Notes: generated by a model from the sequence alone, not told the origin. Numbered from the stretch's first letter, positions 1 to 8,638 are shown. The stretch: 64,000 bases of DNA from Rhizobium sullae (GCF_900169785.1 NZ_FWER01000004.1:62001-126000), one strand, 5' to 3'. Made by a program: numbers and translations.

Positions 1-265
1 AAGTGCCGGCCTCTTCTTCCCTGCCCTGCTCTTGCCTGATTTGCCTCTACATTCTTCAAAGAGAATCTCTCCCGTAGCATTCCCACCGACCAGCCGTCCG
101 GCGCCGTTCAGCAGCATGAAGCCGCAGGCAAGCGAGGTTAAGCCGCAAGGCCTACCCTTCCGGCCCGTTTTGCCGTTTACTGATGCAGGCGGAATGAAGC
201 ATGGAGGGCGGAATAGCTGCAATGCCCGGACTGTCTTGAGGCGCGGGGAATGAAAGGGGACAGAC
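1..265. other. Window-edge stretch without a convincing gene
   Basis: No reading frame here has recognisable protein character. A minus-strand frame is open from about position 170 through the left edge, and a plus-strand frame is open from position 2 to 253, but both are short, the plus frame is proline-rich, and neither can be judged without the sequence to the left. The stretch must contain the promoter and leader of the antiporter gene that starts at 266. Confidence 0.4.
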
Positions 266-2125
266 GTGGAAGCATTCTATATCGTCGTGCTGGTGTCGAC
301 GGCGCTTGTGCTTCTTGCGGCCTTCTCGAGCCTGCTCGCCTTTCGCTTTGGCGCTCCGCTGCTTCTGCTCTTCCTGGCAATCGGCCTGCTTGCGGGCGTG
401 GATGGGCTCGGCATCGAATTCAGCAACAATTACCTTGCCTATATCCTCGGCTCGATCGCGCTTGCCGTCATTCTCTTTGATTCCGGCTTCGGTACGACGA
501 TCCACGCCTTCAAGCTCGCGGCCATACCTTCGCTGACGCTTGCCTCCATTGGCGTGCTGATCACCGCCGGCCTCTTTGCCGTGGCCGCCATGTGGCTCCT
601 CAATTTCAGCTGGCTCGAGGGACTGCTGCTCGGCTCGATCGTCGCTTCGACGGACGCCGCCGCCGTCTTCTTCCTGCTGCGTATCGGCGGCATCAACATT
701 CGCGACAAGGTGCGCTCCACGCTCGAAGTGGAATCCGGCACCAACGATCCGATGGCGATCTTCCTCACCATCGCCCTCGTTGAGCTGCTCGCGAGCGGCG
801 AAGGCTATGCCGGCATCAATATCGGCATGCTCGCGATGTTCATTCAGGAAATGGGCCTTGGCGTCATTCTCGGGCTGCTCGGCGGCATGATGATCGCACA
901 GGTCGTCGGCCGTCTGGACACCGATCGCGGCCTCACGCCGATCTTCGTGCTCGGCCTTGCGATGCTCGTGTTTTCTTTCGCAGGCGCCGTCGGCGGCAGT
1001 GGCTTCCTGGCCGTTTACGTCGCCGGCATCTATGCGGGAAACCGCAAGCTTCCGGCGCTAGGATCAATCAAGCGCTTTCAGGACGGCATGACCTGGCTCG
1101 CGCAGATCATCATGTTCCTCGTCCTCGGCCTGCTCGCAACGCCTTCGCAGTTTCCGGCAATCATCCTTCCAGCGGTTGCGCTGGCGTTGTTTTTGATCGT
1201 CGTCGCCCGTCCGCTCGCCATCTGGCTTTCGCTCCTGCCTTTTGACTATACGCAGCAGGAGATCGGCTTCGTCGCCTGGGTCGGCCTTCGCGGCGCGGTC
1301 TCGATCCTGCTTGCCATCATGCCGATTCTCGGGGGATTGCAGAACGGGCAAATATTCTTCAACACCGCCTTCATCATCGTGCTGGTCTCGCTGTTGATCC
1401 AGGGTTGGACCATCAAGCCGGTGGCCAAGAAACTCGGCCTCATCATCCCCCCGCGCATGGGCGCGGTCGACAAGGTGGAGGTCGATCTGCCGGGTGCGGC
1501 AAACCACGAACTGCTCTCCTATCGCGTCATTAAGGACAGCCCGATCCTTCGCGGCGAACGCATCCCCCGCTGGGCTACCCCTTCGCTCGTCATCCGCGAC
1601 GGCAAGTCGATGCGCTATCAATATGCCGGGCGGCTACGCGAGAACGATCTTGTCTACCTTTTCATCGTGCCGAGCTACTCGCGCCTGCTTGACCGGCTTT
1701 TCGCCAGCCGTGCGCCAGTGGATGCCGACGATGCCGAGTTTTTCGGTGCTTTCGCGCTCTCCCCCGCCCGGCCGGCCGCCGATCTGGATGCTGCCTACGG
1801 CCCGGGCCTTTTGAATGAATCCGAGAGGGGGTTGACCATCGCCGAACTGATGAAGCAGCGCCTCGGCGGCAAGGCGGACTATGCCGATCGCGTCCGTCTT
1901 GGCTCGATCATTCTGATCGTTCGCGACCTCGATGATCAGGACCATATCACCTCGGTCGGCATGTCGCTCGAGGCTGTCGAACCCGCCATCACGCTGCCGA
2001 TCTTCATCAATCTGCACGACATCGTCCAGCGTATCCGCGACCGCCTCAAGGGCCGTAAAACTCCGGAGGCCATAGCCGTCAGCGCGCCGGATCCTGACGA
2101 AAACGCGCCTGAAAACCGCGGTTGA
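266..2125 (+). CDS. Potassium/proton antiporter, CvrA/NhaP2 type
   Basis: Inner-membrane cation/proton antiporter of the CPA1 family, expected to expel K+ (or Na+) in exchange for protons. The first 390 or so residues are a dozen hydrophobic segments of the Na+/H+ exchanger domain, with the conserved stretch ASTDAAAVFFLL and then ESGTNDPMAIFLT. A TrkA-C/RCK-type regulatory domain follows (about 400-480), then a CorC-like C-terminal domain (about 510-600). The 619-residue length and domain order match the NhaP2/CvrA group. The start is a GTG at 266 preceded by AGGGGA; the first transmembrane segment begins almost at once, which fits. It reads towards pgk but is separated from it by 71 bases. 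Cation specificity cannot be told from sequence. Confidence 0.88.
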   Translation: MEAFYIVVLVSTALVLLAAFSSLLAFRFGAPLLLLFLAIGLLAGVDGLGIEFSNNYLAYILGSIALAVILFDSGFGTTIHAFKLAAIPSLTLASIGVLITAGLFAVAAMWLLNFSWLEGLLLGSIVASTDAAAVFFLLRIGGINIRDKVRSTLEVESGTNDPMAIFLTIALVELLASGEGYAGINIGMLAMFIQEMGLGVILGLLGGMMIAQVVGRLDTDRGLTPIFVLGLAMLVFSFAGAVGGSGFLAVYVAGIYAGNRKLPALGSIKRFQDGMTWLAQIIMFLVLGLLATPSQFPAIILPAVALALFLIVVARPLAIWLSLLPFDYTQQEIGFVAWVGLRGAVSILLAIMPILGGLQNGQIFFNTAFIIVLVSLLIQGWTIKPVAKKLGLIIPPRMGAVDKVEVDLPGAANHELLSYRVIKDSPILRGERIPRWATPSLVIRDGKSMRYQYAGRLRENDLVYLFIVPSYSRLLDRLFASRAPVDADDAEFFGAFALSPARPAADLDAAYGPGLLNESERGLTIAELMKQRLGGKADYADRVRLGSIILIVRDLDDQDHITSVGMSLEAVEPAITLPIFINLHDIVQRIRDRLKGRKTPEAIAVSAPDPDENAPENRG

Positions 2126-2196
2126 ACGCCTTGCGTCTTGAGGCATCCTTGCTATGGTCGGCCACTTTCCAAGGCAATTAATGAACGGATAGTCCC

Positions 2197-3396
2197 ATGG
2201 CAGCTTTCAAGACTCTCGACGACCTCAACGGCATCGCCGGAAAGCGTGTTCTCGTCCGCGTCGACCTCAACGTGCCCGTAAAGGACGGCAAGGTTACCGA
2301 CACGACGCGCATCGAACGCGTTGCTCCGACGATCCTCGAACTGTCGAAGAAGGGTGCCAAGGTTATTCTGCTTGCGCATTTTGGCCGACCGAAGGAAGGC
2401 CCCTCGCCGGACCTCTCGCTCTCGCTGATCGCGCCGGACGTTTCCAAGGTGCTCGGCAGGCCGGTCGCGACCGCATCGGACTCGATCGGCGAAGCCGCTG
2501 CTTCGGCCGTCGCCGGAATGACGGACGGCGATATCCTGCTTCTCGAGAACACCCGCTTCCACAAGGGTGAGGAAAAGAACGACGCAGAATTCACCAAGGC
2601 GCTCGCTGCCAACGGTGACATCTATGTCAACGACGCTTTCTCTGCCGCGCATCGCGCCCATGCTTCCACCGAAGGCCTTGCCCACCTGCTTCCCGCTTAT
2701 GCCGGCCGCACGATGCAGCAGGAACTCGAAGCGCTCGAAAAGGGCCTCGGCAATCCAGTCCGCCCGGTCGTTGCCATCGTCGGCGGCGCCAAGGTTTCCA
2801 CCAAGATCGACTTGCTCATGAACCTCGTAAAGAAGGTCGACGCTCTGGTGATCGGCGGCGGCATGGCCAATACCTTCCTCGCCGCCCGCGGCACCAATGT
2901 CGGCAAGTCGCTCTGCGAGCATGACCTTGGCGAAACCGCAAAGCAGATCATGATCGAAGCCGCAACAGCCGGCTGCGCGATCATCCTGCCGGAAGACGGC
3001 GTCGTCGCGCGCGAATTCAAAGCGGGTGCAGCCAACGAGACCGTCGACATCAACGCCATTCCGGAAGACGCCATGGTACTCGACGTCGGTCCGAAGTCGG
3101 TCGACGTGGTCAAGGCCTGGATCGAGCGCGCCCAGACGCTGGTCTGGAACGGACCGCTCGGCGCCTTCGAAATCGAGCCTTTCGACAAGGCGACAGTCGC
3201 AGCCGCGAAGTATGCCGCCGAGCGTACCAAGGCTGGCAAGCTCACGTCCGTCGCAGGCGGCGGCGATACTGTTTCGGCACTGAACCATGCCGGCGCCGCT
3301 GATGACTTCAGCTATGTTTCGACGGCAGGCGGCGCCTTCCTCGAATGGATGGAAGGCAAGGTCCTGCCGGGTATTGCCGTCCTTTCCGGCAAGTAG
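2197..3396 (+). CDS. pgk: Phosphoglycerate kinase
   Basis: Cytoplasmic glycolytic and gluconeogenic enzyme that moves a phosphate between 1,3-bisphosphoglycerate and ADP. At 399 residues it has the family length. The N-terminal domain carries RVDLNVP (21-27) and HFGRP (61-65) for 3-phosphoglycerate binding, and the C-terminal domain carries GGAKVSTK and GGGDTVSAL for nucleotide binding. The ATG follows a weak purine-rich leader. The class I aldolase gene lies 227 bases downstream on the same strand, so two consecutive steps of lower glycolysis are neighbours, but the operator-like palindromes between them suggest the aldolase has its own promoter. I see no oddity in the protein. Confidence 0.98.
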   Translation: MAAFKTLDDLNGIAGKRVLVRVDLNVPVKDGKVTDTTRIERVAPTILELSKKGAKVILLAHFGRPKEGPSPDLSLSLIAPDVSKVLGRPVATASDSIGEAAASAVAGMTDGDILLLENTRFHKGEEKNDAEFTKALAANGDIYVNDAFSAAHRAHASTEGLAHLLPAYAGRTMQQELEALEKGLGNPVRPVVAIVGGAKVSTKIDLLMNLVKKVDALVIGGGMANTFLAARGTNVGKSLCEHDLGETAKQIMIEAATAGCAIILPEDGVVAREFKAGAANETVDINAIPEDAMVLDVGPKSVDVVKAWIERAQTLVWNGPLGAFEIEPFDKATVAAAKYAAERTKAGKLTSVAGGGDTVSALNHAGAADDFSYVSTAGGAFLEWMEGKVLPGIAVLSGK

Positions 3397-3492
3397 CCGC
3401 CCGGCTGATTTGGCAATCTTTACATGTGGATAGAACGCGGAGGCTTTCAGGCTTTCGCGGTCTTTTGCTCACGCGGCGAAAAAAATCTCAAA

Positions 3493-3527
3493 GTTTCAAA
3501 CGATTGAAACGATTTCAATCGTTTCAA
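3493..3527. promoter_or_regulatory. Overlapping palindrome array, candidate LacI-type operator
   Basis: Two overlapping perfect inverted repeats are stacked in 35 bases: GTTTCAA-N4-TTGAAAC at 3493-3510 and CGATTGAAA-CGA-TTTCAATCG at 3501-3521, with a further GTTTCAA half-site at 3521-3527. The unit TTGAAAcgaTTTCAA resembles sites bound by LacI/GalR-family repressors. It lies about 100 bases before the class I aldolase start, where a promoter is expected. No T-run follows, so it is not a simple terminator. The cognate regulator is not in this window. Confidence 0.6.
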
Positions 3528-3623
3528 TGACTTAGCGCTCCATTCTCCTGGCTATAAACTTCTGTTATCGCCGACCTATATTCATTCTGGTTGCCGATTT
3601 TCTTGTCCTGGAGAGAGTGAAAA

Positions 3624-4649
3624 ATGAGCGAACGCCTGGAAGACATTGCAGCAAAGATGGTAGCGGGTGGCCGGGGGCTGCTTGCCGCCGATGAATCGAC
3701 CGGTACGATTGGAAAGCGGTTCGATACGATCAGCTTGGAATCGACTGAAACCAGCCGCCGCGATTATCGCGAAATGCTCTTCCGCTCCGAAGAGGCCATG
3801 AAGAAATACATCTCGGGCGTCATCCTCTACGAAGAGACGCTCTATCAGAAGGCGGCCGACGGCACGCCCTTCGTCGACATCATCAAGGCTGCAGACAGTA
3901 TTCCCGGCATCAAGGTCGATATCGGCGCCAAGCCGATGGCGAAGTATCCGGGCGAAACGATCACCGAAGGCCTCGACGGTCTCGCCGGCCGCCTTGCCAA
4001 ATATTATGAAGCCGGCGCCCGCTTCGCCAAATGGCGCGGTGTGATCGCTATCTCTTCGTCGCTCCCAACTTGGGGTTCGATGAAGGCGAACGCCCACGCG
4101 CTCGCCCGCTACGCCGCGCTCTGCCAGGAAGCTGGTATCGTGCCGATCGTCGAGCCGGAATGCCTGATGGACGGCAAGCCGGGCGACCACACTATCGATC
4201 GCTGCGCCCAGGTCACCGAATGGACGCTGCGCACCGTCTTTGAAGAACTCGCTGATGCGCGTGTCAGCCTCGAAGGCATGATCCTGAAGCCGAACATGGT
4301 TATCGACGGCAAGAACGCCCGCAAGGCATCCGTCGCGGAAGTCGCCGAACGCACCGTCGAGGTGTTGAAGCGCACGGTTCCGTCCGCCGTTCCCGGTATT
4401 GCCTTCCTTTCCGGCGGTCAGTCTACCGAAGAGGCGACAGCTCATCTTTCGGCGATCAATTCCGGGTTCGACCTGCCTTGGAAAGTCACTTTCTCGTATG
4501 GCCGCGCCCTGCAGGATACAGCACTGAAGGCCTGGGGCGGCAAGCCGGAGAACGTTGCCGCCGGTCAGCGCGCCTTCAGCCATCGCGCCGAAATGAACAG
4601 CCTTGCCGCCAAGGGCAGCTGGAGACAGGAACTCGAAAAGGCGGCTTGA
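3624..4649 (+). CDS. Class I fructose-bisphosphate aldolase
   Basis: Schiff-base aldolase that splits or forms fructose 1,6-bisphosphate in glycolysis and gluconeogenesis. The 341 residues include the class I signatures: LLAADESTGTIGKRF near residue 19, VPIVEPECLMDG near 173, and the catalytic lysine K222 in GMILKPNMV, followed by GIAFLSGGQS near 260. The start ATG has GGAGAG seven bases upstream. It sits alone after pgk, with the palindrome array 100 bases ahead of it and a strong terminator 22 bases after its stop, so it is probably a single-gene transcript with its own control. Rhizobial names used for this gene include fbaB and fda. Confidence 0.96.
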   Translation: MSERLEDIAAKMVAGGRGLLAADESTGTIGKRFDTISLESTETSRRDYREMLFRSEEAMKKYISGVILYEETLYQKAADGTPFVDIIKAADSIPGIKVDIGAKPMAKYPGETITEGLDGLAGRLAKYYEAGARFAKWRGVIAISSSLPTWGSMKANAHALARYAALCQEAGIVPIVEPECLMDGKPGDHTIDRCAQVTEWTLRTVFEELADARVSLEGMILKPNMVIDGKNARKASVAEVAERTVEVLKRTVPSAVPGIAFLSGGQSTEEATAHLSAINSGFDLPWKVTFSYGRALQDTALKAWGGKPENVAAGQRAFSHRAEMNSLAAKGSWRQELEKAA

Positions 4650-4670
4650 AACCTGCCTTAAGACTCCATC

Positions 4671-4700
4671 AAGCCCGGCCGGCGCGCCGGGCTTTTCTTT
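4671..4700 (+). terminator. Rho-independent terminator after the aldolase gene
   Basis: A perfect 9-base stem AAGCCCGGC / GCCGGGCTT with a 6-base loop (4671-4694) is followed by TTCTTTTG. It lies just past the aldolase stop codon. Confidence 0.9.
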
Positions 4701-4778
4701 TGTCACCACGACAAGATTGCGCTTTCGCGACCGAAAGACGTGACCGATTATCGCGGCATCCAAAATATCGGAGCCGCG

Positions 4779-5696
4779 ATGACTATCCTTTCCTATACGA
4801 CTGTCGACGTTTTTACCTCCAACCGTTTCGAAGGCAATCCTCTTGCGGTCGTCATGGGCGCGGAAGAACTCGGCACCGAGACGATGCAGAAGATCGCAGC
4901 GGAATTCAGATATTCCGAAATCACCTTCGTCCTGTCGCCCAGGGACCCCGCCAACACGGCGAACGTCCGGATCTTCACGCCGACGATGGAGATCCCCTTC
5001 GCAGGCCATCCGAATGTCGGAACGGCCTATGTTCTCGGCCAGCAGAAGGAAATCTTCGGCAAGCCAGTCAGAGACACGCTTCGTTTCGAAGAAAGGGCCG
5101 GACTGGTCGAAGTGGCGCTTCGCCGCGTCGAGGGCCGGGTAACCGCTGCAACGATCCGCGCGCCTCGGCCTCTGGATATCGGGGCTGCCGTCTCGGAAGA
5201 AACCGTTGCGCGCTGCATCGGCATCGACAGCCACGCAATCCTCAACTCAACCCATCAACCGGTTTTCGTCTCCGTCGGCCTCTCCTTCGCGGTTGCCGAA
5301 CTCGACGGCCCGGCATCGCTTGGCGCCGCACGCCCGAATCTGACGCATTTCCAGGACGCCGCCGGCCCTAACGCCGAAGGCAATCACGATTTCTCACTGT
5401 TCGTCTATGCCCGCTCGCCCGAGGAGCCTTGGACTATCCGCGCCCGCATGTTCGCGCCGCTGGACAACGTCCCGGAAGACCCCGCGACCGGCAGCGCTTC
5501 AGCGGCCCTTTCCGCCTATCTCGTTTCCCTTGCGCCGGAGCAGACGACGACCCGGCGCTTGACGATCGAACAGGGTGTCGAAATGGGCCGGCGCAGCATC
5601 ATCGAAGTCGATGTCGTCAAGAAGGATGGCGTGGTGACGGACGTCTCGATCTCCGGCGCCTGCGTGCCGGTCATGCGCGGTGAGATCACCGTCTAG
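4779..5696 (+). CDS. PhzF-family isomerase/epimerase-like protein
   Basis: Member of the PhzF/diaminopimelate-epimerase fold family, which catalyses cofactor-free isomerisations through an active-site glutamate. I chose the ATG at 4779, with TCGGAG before it, over a GTG 39 bases upstream, because the family starts at the strand [12 protein letters not shown]. The motif [10 protein letters not shown] follows (about 16-25), and the likely catalytic Glu is E47 in YSEITFV. The second half has [17 protein letters not shown] and [12 protein letters not shown] motifs typical of the family. Length is 305 residues. The substrate is unknown for most members. Its stop overlaps the end of a small convergent membrane-protein gene by a few bases. 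Confidence 0.9.
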   Translation: MTILSYTTVDVFTSNRFEGNPLAVVMGAEELGTETMQKIAAEFRYSEITFVLSPRDPANTANVRIFTPTMEIPFAGHPNVGTAYVLGQQKEIFGKPVRDTLRFEERAGLVEVALRRVEGRVTAATIRAPRPLDIGAAVSEETVARCIGIDSHAILNSTHQPVFVSVGLSFAVAELDGPASLGAARPNLTHFQDAAGPNAEGNHDFSLFVYARSPEEPWTIRARMFAPLDNVPEDPATGSASAALSAYLVSLAPEQTTTRRLTIEQGVEMGRRSIIEVDVVKKDGVVTDVSISGACVPVMRGEITV

Positions 5697-5857
5697 GCGA
5701 TCAGGTCGCGGCCAAGGAGGGCAACCGCCCAAACCGCGAACGCGACCAGCGCAATCTTCCAAAAGTCCATCCGGCGCCGCAAACCGGGCAGCCCCAGCGG
5801 CTTGATGATCTGTATGACCATGGCAAGGATGAGCACCAGCGCCAGCAGCTTTGTCAC
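5693..5857 (-). CDS. Small 54-residue membrane protein
   Basis: A short open frame of 54 codons with GTG start (5857-5855) and TAG stop. The translation begins MTKLLALVLILAMVIQIIKP, an N-terminal hydrophobic helix; then a basic stretch with RRRMDFWK near 27-34; then a second hydrophobic helix, ALVAFAVWAVALL. Two helices flanking a basic loop fit a two-pass inner-membrane protein. A weak TTGGAAAA precedes the start. It fills the gap between phzF-like (convergent, 4-base overlap at the stops) and the divergently placed MFS gene. I cannot name a family. The amphipathic layout and the lack of any other gene in this gap argue that it is real. Confidence 0.6.
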   Translation of the reverse strand: MTKLLALVLILAMVIQIIKPLGLPGLRRRMDFWKIALVAFAVWAVALLGRDLIA

Positions 5858-6028
5858 GGCATTATTTTCCAATATTTTCAGAATGTCACAGGACCGACAT
5901 TATTCCGCGCGAACACAGCGTTTCTTCATGCCGTAACGGCATTCCGGGGCACAATCAACATTATTGGGACAGGACGGACAGCGTCTCGTCTTATGACTCT
6001 TTAAATCGAACTCGCCGAGAGTGGGGAA

Positions 6029-7309
6029 ATGAGAAGAAATCTGCTGTCCGTCGCCGCGCTGCTTTTCGGAACGCTTTTCCTCTTCATGGGCAATGGTCTG
6101 CAGGGCATCCTGCTTCCCGTCCGCGGCAATCTCGAAGGTTATGCCACGACCACGCTCGGCCTGCTCGGTACGTCTTGGGCCGCAGGCTTTGTCGTCGGCT
6201 GCCTCGTCGCCCCTAAACTGGTGCGGCGCGTGGGCCATGTGCGCGCCTTCTCCGGTTTCATCTCGATCATCGCCATCAGCGCCCTGTTCAGCGGCATCGT
6301 CATCGATCCCGTGTGGTGGATCGCGCTGCGTGCCGTCACAGGCTTCTCGACCGCCGGCACCTCGATGATCATCGAAAGCTGGCTGAACGAACGCGCCACG
6401 AACGAAAGCCGCGGCGCAATCTTTTCGCTCTATATCGGCATCACGCTTCTCGGTGTCGTTGGCGGGCAGATGATGATCCCGCTGGAAGACGTGCGAACGC
6501 CGTTGCTCTTCATGGTCTGCGGCATCTTCTACTGCATCGCGATGCTGCCCACGACGCTTTCGACTGCAGCCTCGCCGCAACCGCTGAAGGCCGTGAAGCT
6601 CGACCTGCCTGCGCTCTACCGCAATTCGCCCGTCTCCTGCCTCGGCATCCTGATGGTCGGCATCGCCAACGGTGCCTACGGTACGCTCGGCGCGGTTTTC
6701 GGCGCCGGCGCGGGGCTTTCCGACGCCAGTATCGCAATCATGATGAGCGCCACCATTTTCGCCGGCGCACTGATGCAGCTTCCCGCCGGGCGCCTTTCCG
6801 ATCGCATCGACCGCCGCTATGTTCTGGCAGCCATGTCGGCGATTGCCGCGGTCGCCGGCGTGCTGATCGTCTTGCTGCACCCCTCCTCGCCGGTTGTCCT
6901 GATCGGCCTTGTCATTCTTTACGGCGCGGTCGCCAACACGCTCTATCCGATCGCCGTCGCGCATGCGAACGACTTCGCCTCCTCCGAGGATTTCGTGAAA
7001 GTTTCGGGCGGACTGCTGCTGCTCTACGGCATCGGGACGGTGATCGGACCGACGATCGGCGGTCCTGTGATGTCAATCGTCAGTCCGTATGCGCTCTTCC
7101 TCGTCACGGGGCTGTCGCATGTCTTGATCACCGTTTACGCAATCATCCGCAGCCGCATTCGCGCCGCAGTGCCAGCAAGCGAGCGTGAGATGTATACGAC
7201 CATTCCGACCGGCACCTCCCAGATGCTCACGCCCGAAAGCATGTCGCTTGCCGAACGAGTGTCAAACAAGCCTCCCGAAAGCAGCGATCCTGCGGTAAAA
7301 TACGGCTGA
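6029..7309 (+). CDS. MFS transporter, YcaD-like
   Basis: Inner-membrane secondary carrier of the major facilitator superfamily. The 426 residues hold about twelve hydrophobic segments in two halves; the second half has the loop motif AGRLSDRIDRRYVLAA typical of the family. The overall look is that of the YcaD-type carriers, whose substrates are unknown. The hydrophilic C-terminal tail of about 50 residues is probably cytoplasmic. The start ATG has GTGGGGA directly upstream. The DUF1192 gene follows after 22 bases and is probably cotranscribed. Confidence 0.88.
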   Translation: MRRNLLSVAALLFGTLFLFMGNGLQGILLPVRGNLEGYATTTLGLLGTSWAAGFVVGCLVAPKLVRRVGHVRAFSGFISIIAISALFSGIVIDPVWWIALRAVTGFSTAGTSMIIESWLNERATNESRGAIFSLYIGITLLGVVGGQMMIPLEDVRTPLLFMVCGIFYCIAMLPTTLSTAASPQPLKAVKLDLPALYRNSPVSCLGILMVGIANGAYGTLGAVFGAGAGLSDASIAIMMSATIFAGALMQLPAGRLSDRIDRRYVLAAMSAIAAVAGVLIVLLHPSSPVVLIGLVILYGAVANTLYPIAVAHANDFASSEDFVKVSGGLLLLYGIGTVIGPTIGGPVMSIVSPYALFLVTGLSHVLITVYAIIRSRIRAAVPASEREMYTTIPTGTSQMLTPESMSLAERVSNKPPESSDPAVKYG

Positions 7310-7331
7310 GGAACCGAACGGAGGACTGCTC

Positions 7332-7523
7332 ATGAGCTTCATTGACGATGACCGGCCGCAGAAGAAGGTGGCTTACGAAATCGGAAGCGATCTTTCGATG
7401 CTTTCCGAGGACGAGTTGAAGGAACGAGTCGAAGTGCTGAAGGCGGAGATCGCCCGCATCGAGGCCGAAGTGACAAGGAAGGCTTCGGGCCGCGCGGCGG
7501 CAGAAAGCCTTTTTCGCTCTTAG
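7332..7523 (+). CDS. DUF1192 small protein
   Basis: A 63-residue acidic protein with no membrane segment. The second half, from LSEDELKERVEVLKAEIARI on, is predicted to be one long amphipathic helix, probably a coiled coil. This length and pattern match the DUF1192 family of Alphaproteobacteria, whose function is not known to me. GGAGG precedes the ATG by 6 bases. It lies 22 bases after the MFS gene and about 375 bases before rcdA. Confidence 0.88.
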   Translation: MSFIDDDRPQKKVAYEIGSDLSMLSEDELKERVEVLKAEIARIEAEVTRKASGRAAAESLFRS

Positions 7524-7585
7524 AAAAGGATAAAGGCTGCAAGCGCGCGAAAAACCGCTGCCACAAGTCTTAATGCGAAACAGTC

Positions 7586-7600
7586 TTAATAGAATATTAA
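7586..7600. promoter_or_regulatory. CtrA-type box, distal (TTAA-N7-TTAA)
   Basis: Reads TTAA-TAGAATA-TTAA, an exact match to the TTAA-N7-TTAA core recognised by the cell-cycle regulator CtrA in Alphaproteobacteria. It is also part of a wider palindrome, CTTAAT-N5-ATTAAG (7585-7601). It lies about 300 bases before rcdA and about 100 bases before a terminator, so it may serve a short transcript ending there rather than rcdA itself. Confidence 0.5.
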
Positions 7601-7727
7601 GCCTTATAAGATATTACTGTTCTCATCCAGATTTTCTCTGGATCTCAGACAGTTTCCCATGCGGTGAATTGGTCTGATTTTTCTCCCTGTTTTACCTTGA
7701 GAGCCGCTTTTGCGGCTCTTCTTTTTG
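7601..7727 (+). ncRNA. Possible small RNA ending in a terminator
   Basis: Between DUF1192 and rcdA lies AT-rich DNA with a CtrA-type box (7586-7600), a small hairpin CCAGA-N5-TCTGG near 7628, and then a textbook terminator at 7701-7727. There is no open frame. A short transcript starting near 7610-7630 would have the structure of a bacterial sRNA of about 100 bases. The alternative is that this is only the 3' untranslated end of the MFS-DUF1192 mRNA. The 5' end given here is a guess. Confidence 0.28.
7701..7727 (+). terminator. Rho-independent terminator upstream of rcdA
   Basis: A stem GAGCCGC / GCGGCTC with loop TTTT (7701-7718) is followed by TTCTTTTTG. It separates the MFS-DUF1192 transcript, or a small RNA, from rcdA. 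Confidence 0.88.
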
Positions 7728-7760
7728 CACCGGTGGCGATTCACCACGAATCTGTGGAAG

Positions 7761-7775
7761 TTAACCCTTTCTTAA
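7761..7775. promoter_or_regulatory. CtrA-type box before rcdA
   Basis: Reads TTAA-CCCTTTC-TTAA, a perfect TTAA-N7-TTAA, and lies in the rcdA promoter region about 124 bases before the start codon and just after the upstream terminator. RcdA helps ClpXP degrade CtrA, so a CtrA site here would close a negative feedback loop. Confidence 0.7.
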
Positions 7776-7898
7776 GAAACGCCTTGCGCAATTGGGCTAA
7801 AGATACCATCTTAAAGACATAAAGACCGGCCGCTGAAACCTTAGTTTGGGCTGGCGTTACCTGAACATATGTAGATGCGTGCAACAGGAACCATTTGA

Positions 7899-8414
7899 AT
7901 GTCGGAACTCGGTTTGAATACCATCAGTTTTGCGGGCCGCGCTGCCGCATCCTCGCAGTTCAAGACGTTGTACGCAGAAGGCATGTCGCTGGTCGAGGAA
8001 ACTGCTGCCTATCTGGACGGCAACGGCCGCGCCGCCTCCAAGGTCCTGCCCCGCATGGCTTCCGTTCTTTACGCGGCCGAATCGATGCGCCTCACGACAC
8101 GCCTGATGCAGATGGCATCTTGGCTTCTCCTGCAGCGTGCCGTCAACAACGGCGAAATGTCGCGCGATCAGGTCCTCGCTGAAAAGAACAAGGTCCGCCT
8201 TGACGGCTTCAACGTGGACCGCAACGCTCCGGGCTGGGGCGACCTGCCGGAAGCCTTCCGCGATCTCGTTGAACGCTCGCTACGCCTCCAAAACCGCGTT
8301 GCCCTTCTCGACCGTGAAATCTATCGCCCGAATGAAGCGCCGATCGTTCCGGATAATCAGAACAGCGTCCAAGCACAGCTGAGCCTGCTGCAAACGGCTT
8401 TCGGCAACAACTGA
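7899..8414 (+). CDS. rcdA: RcdA-type regulator of CtrA degradation (DUF1465)
   Basis: A 171-residue, largely helical cytoplasmic protein of the DUF1465 family, whose founding member RcdA in Caulobacter is an adaptor that helps deliver the master regulator CtrA to the ClpXP protease at the cell pole. The segment from LYAEGMSLVEETAAYL (about 24-39) through AESMRLTTRLMQMASWLLLQ (about 65-84) is the family core, and the C-terminal tail of about 35 residues is hydrophilic and probably disordered. The ATG is preceded by ACAGGAACC. A single-gene unit: a CtrA-type box lies upstream at 7761-7775 and a terminator downstream at 8442-8475. Confidence 0.88.
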   Translation: MSELGLNTISFAGRAAASSQFKTLYAEGMSLVEETAAYLDGNGRAASKVLPRMASVLYAAESMRLTTRLMQMASWLLLQRAVNNGEMSRDQVLAEKNKVRLDGFNVDRNAPGWGDLPEAFRDLVERSLRLQNRVALLDREIYRPNEAPIVPDNQNSVQAQLSLLQTAFGNN

Positions 8415-8441
8415 GAGCTTGCATAAGCTAGACTAAAGGTG

Positions 8442-8475
8442 AACCGGCTGCGTCGTGCGCGGCCGGTTTTTTGTT
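8442..8475 (+). terminator. Rho-independent terminator after rcdA
   Basis: A stem AACCGGC / GCCGGTT (8442-8448 with 8462-8468) closes a 13-base loop and runs directly into TTTTTTG. Confidence 0.8.
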
Positions 8476-8584
8476 GCGTGCTGTCGCGACCTTCACATTG
8501 AGGCCGATTGGCTGCTGCTGTCGCATCGAGATGCCGTGAACTGCAGCTTGCACGCATCGGCACTCACTCAGACTCATTCAAGCA

Positions 8585-8610
8585 ATAAAAAAGCCCGGAA
8601 ACCCGGGCTT
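8585..8610 (-). terminator. Terminator after rpmE
   Basis: A perfect 8-base stem AAGCCCGG / CCGGGCTT with a 4-base loop (8591-8610). Read on the minus strand it is followed by a run of six T, as needed for rpmE, which ends 29 bases away. A shorter T-run on the plus strand could let it act in both directions. Confidence 0.88.
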
Positions 8611-8638
8611 TTTCAAATTCTGTACCGCGCAGAAGCGA

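Noticed and set aside
3582..5234. A 550-codon minus-strand frame opposite the aldolase and phzF-like genes
   Set aside because: Both plus-strand genes are unmistakable, and the antisense product has no family features.
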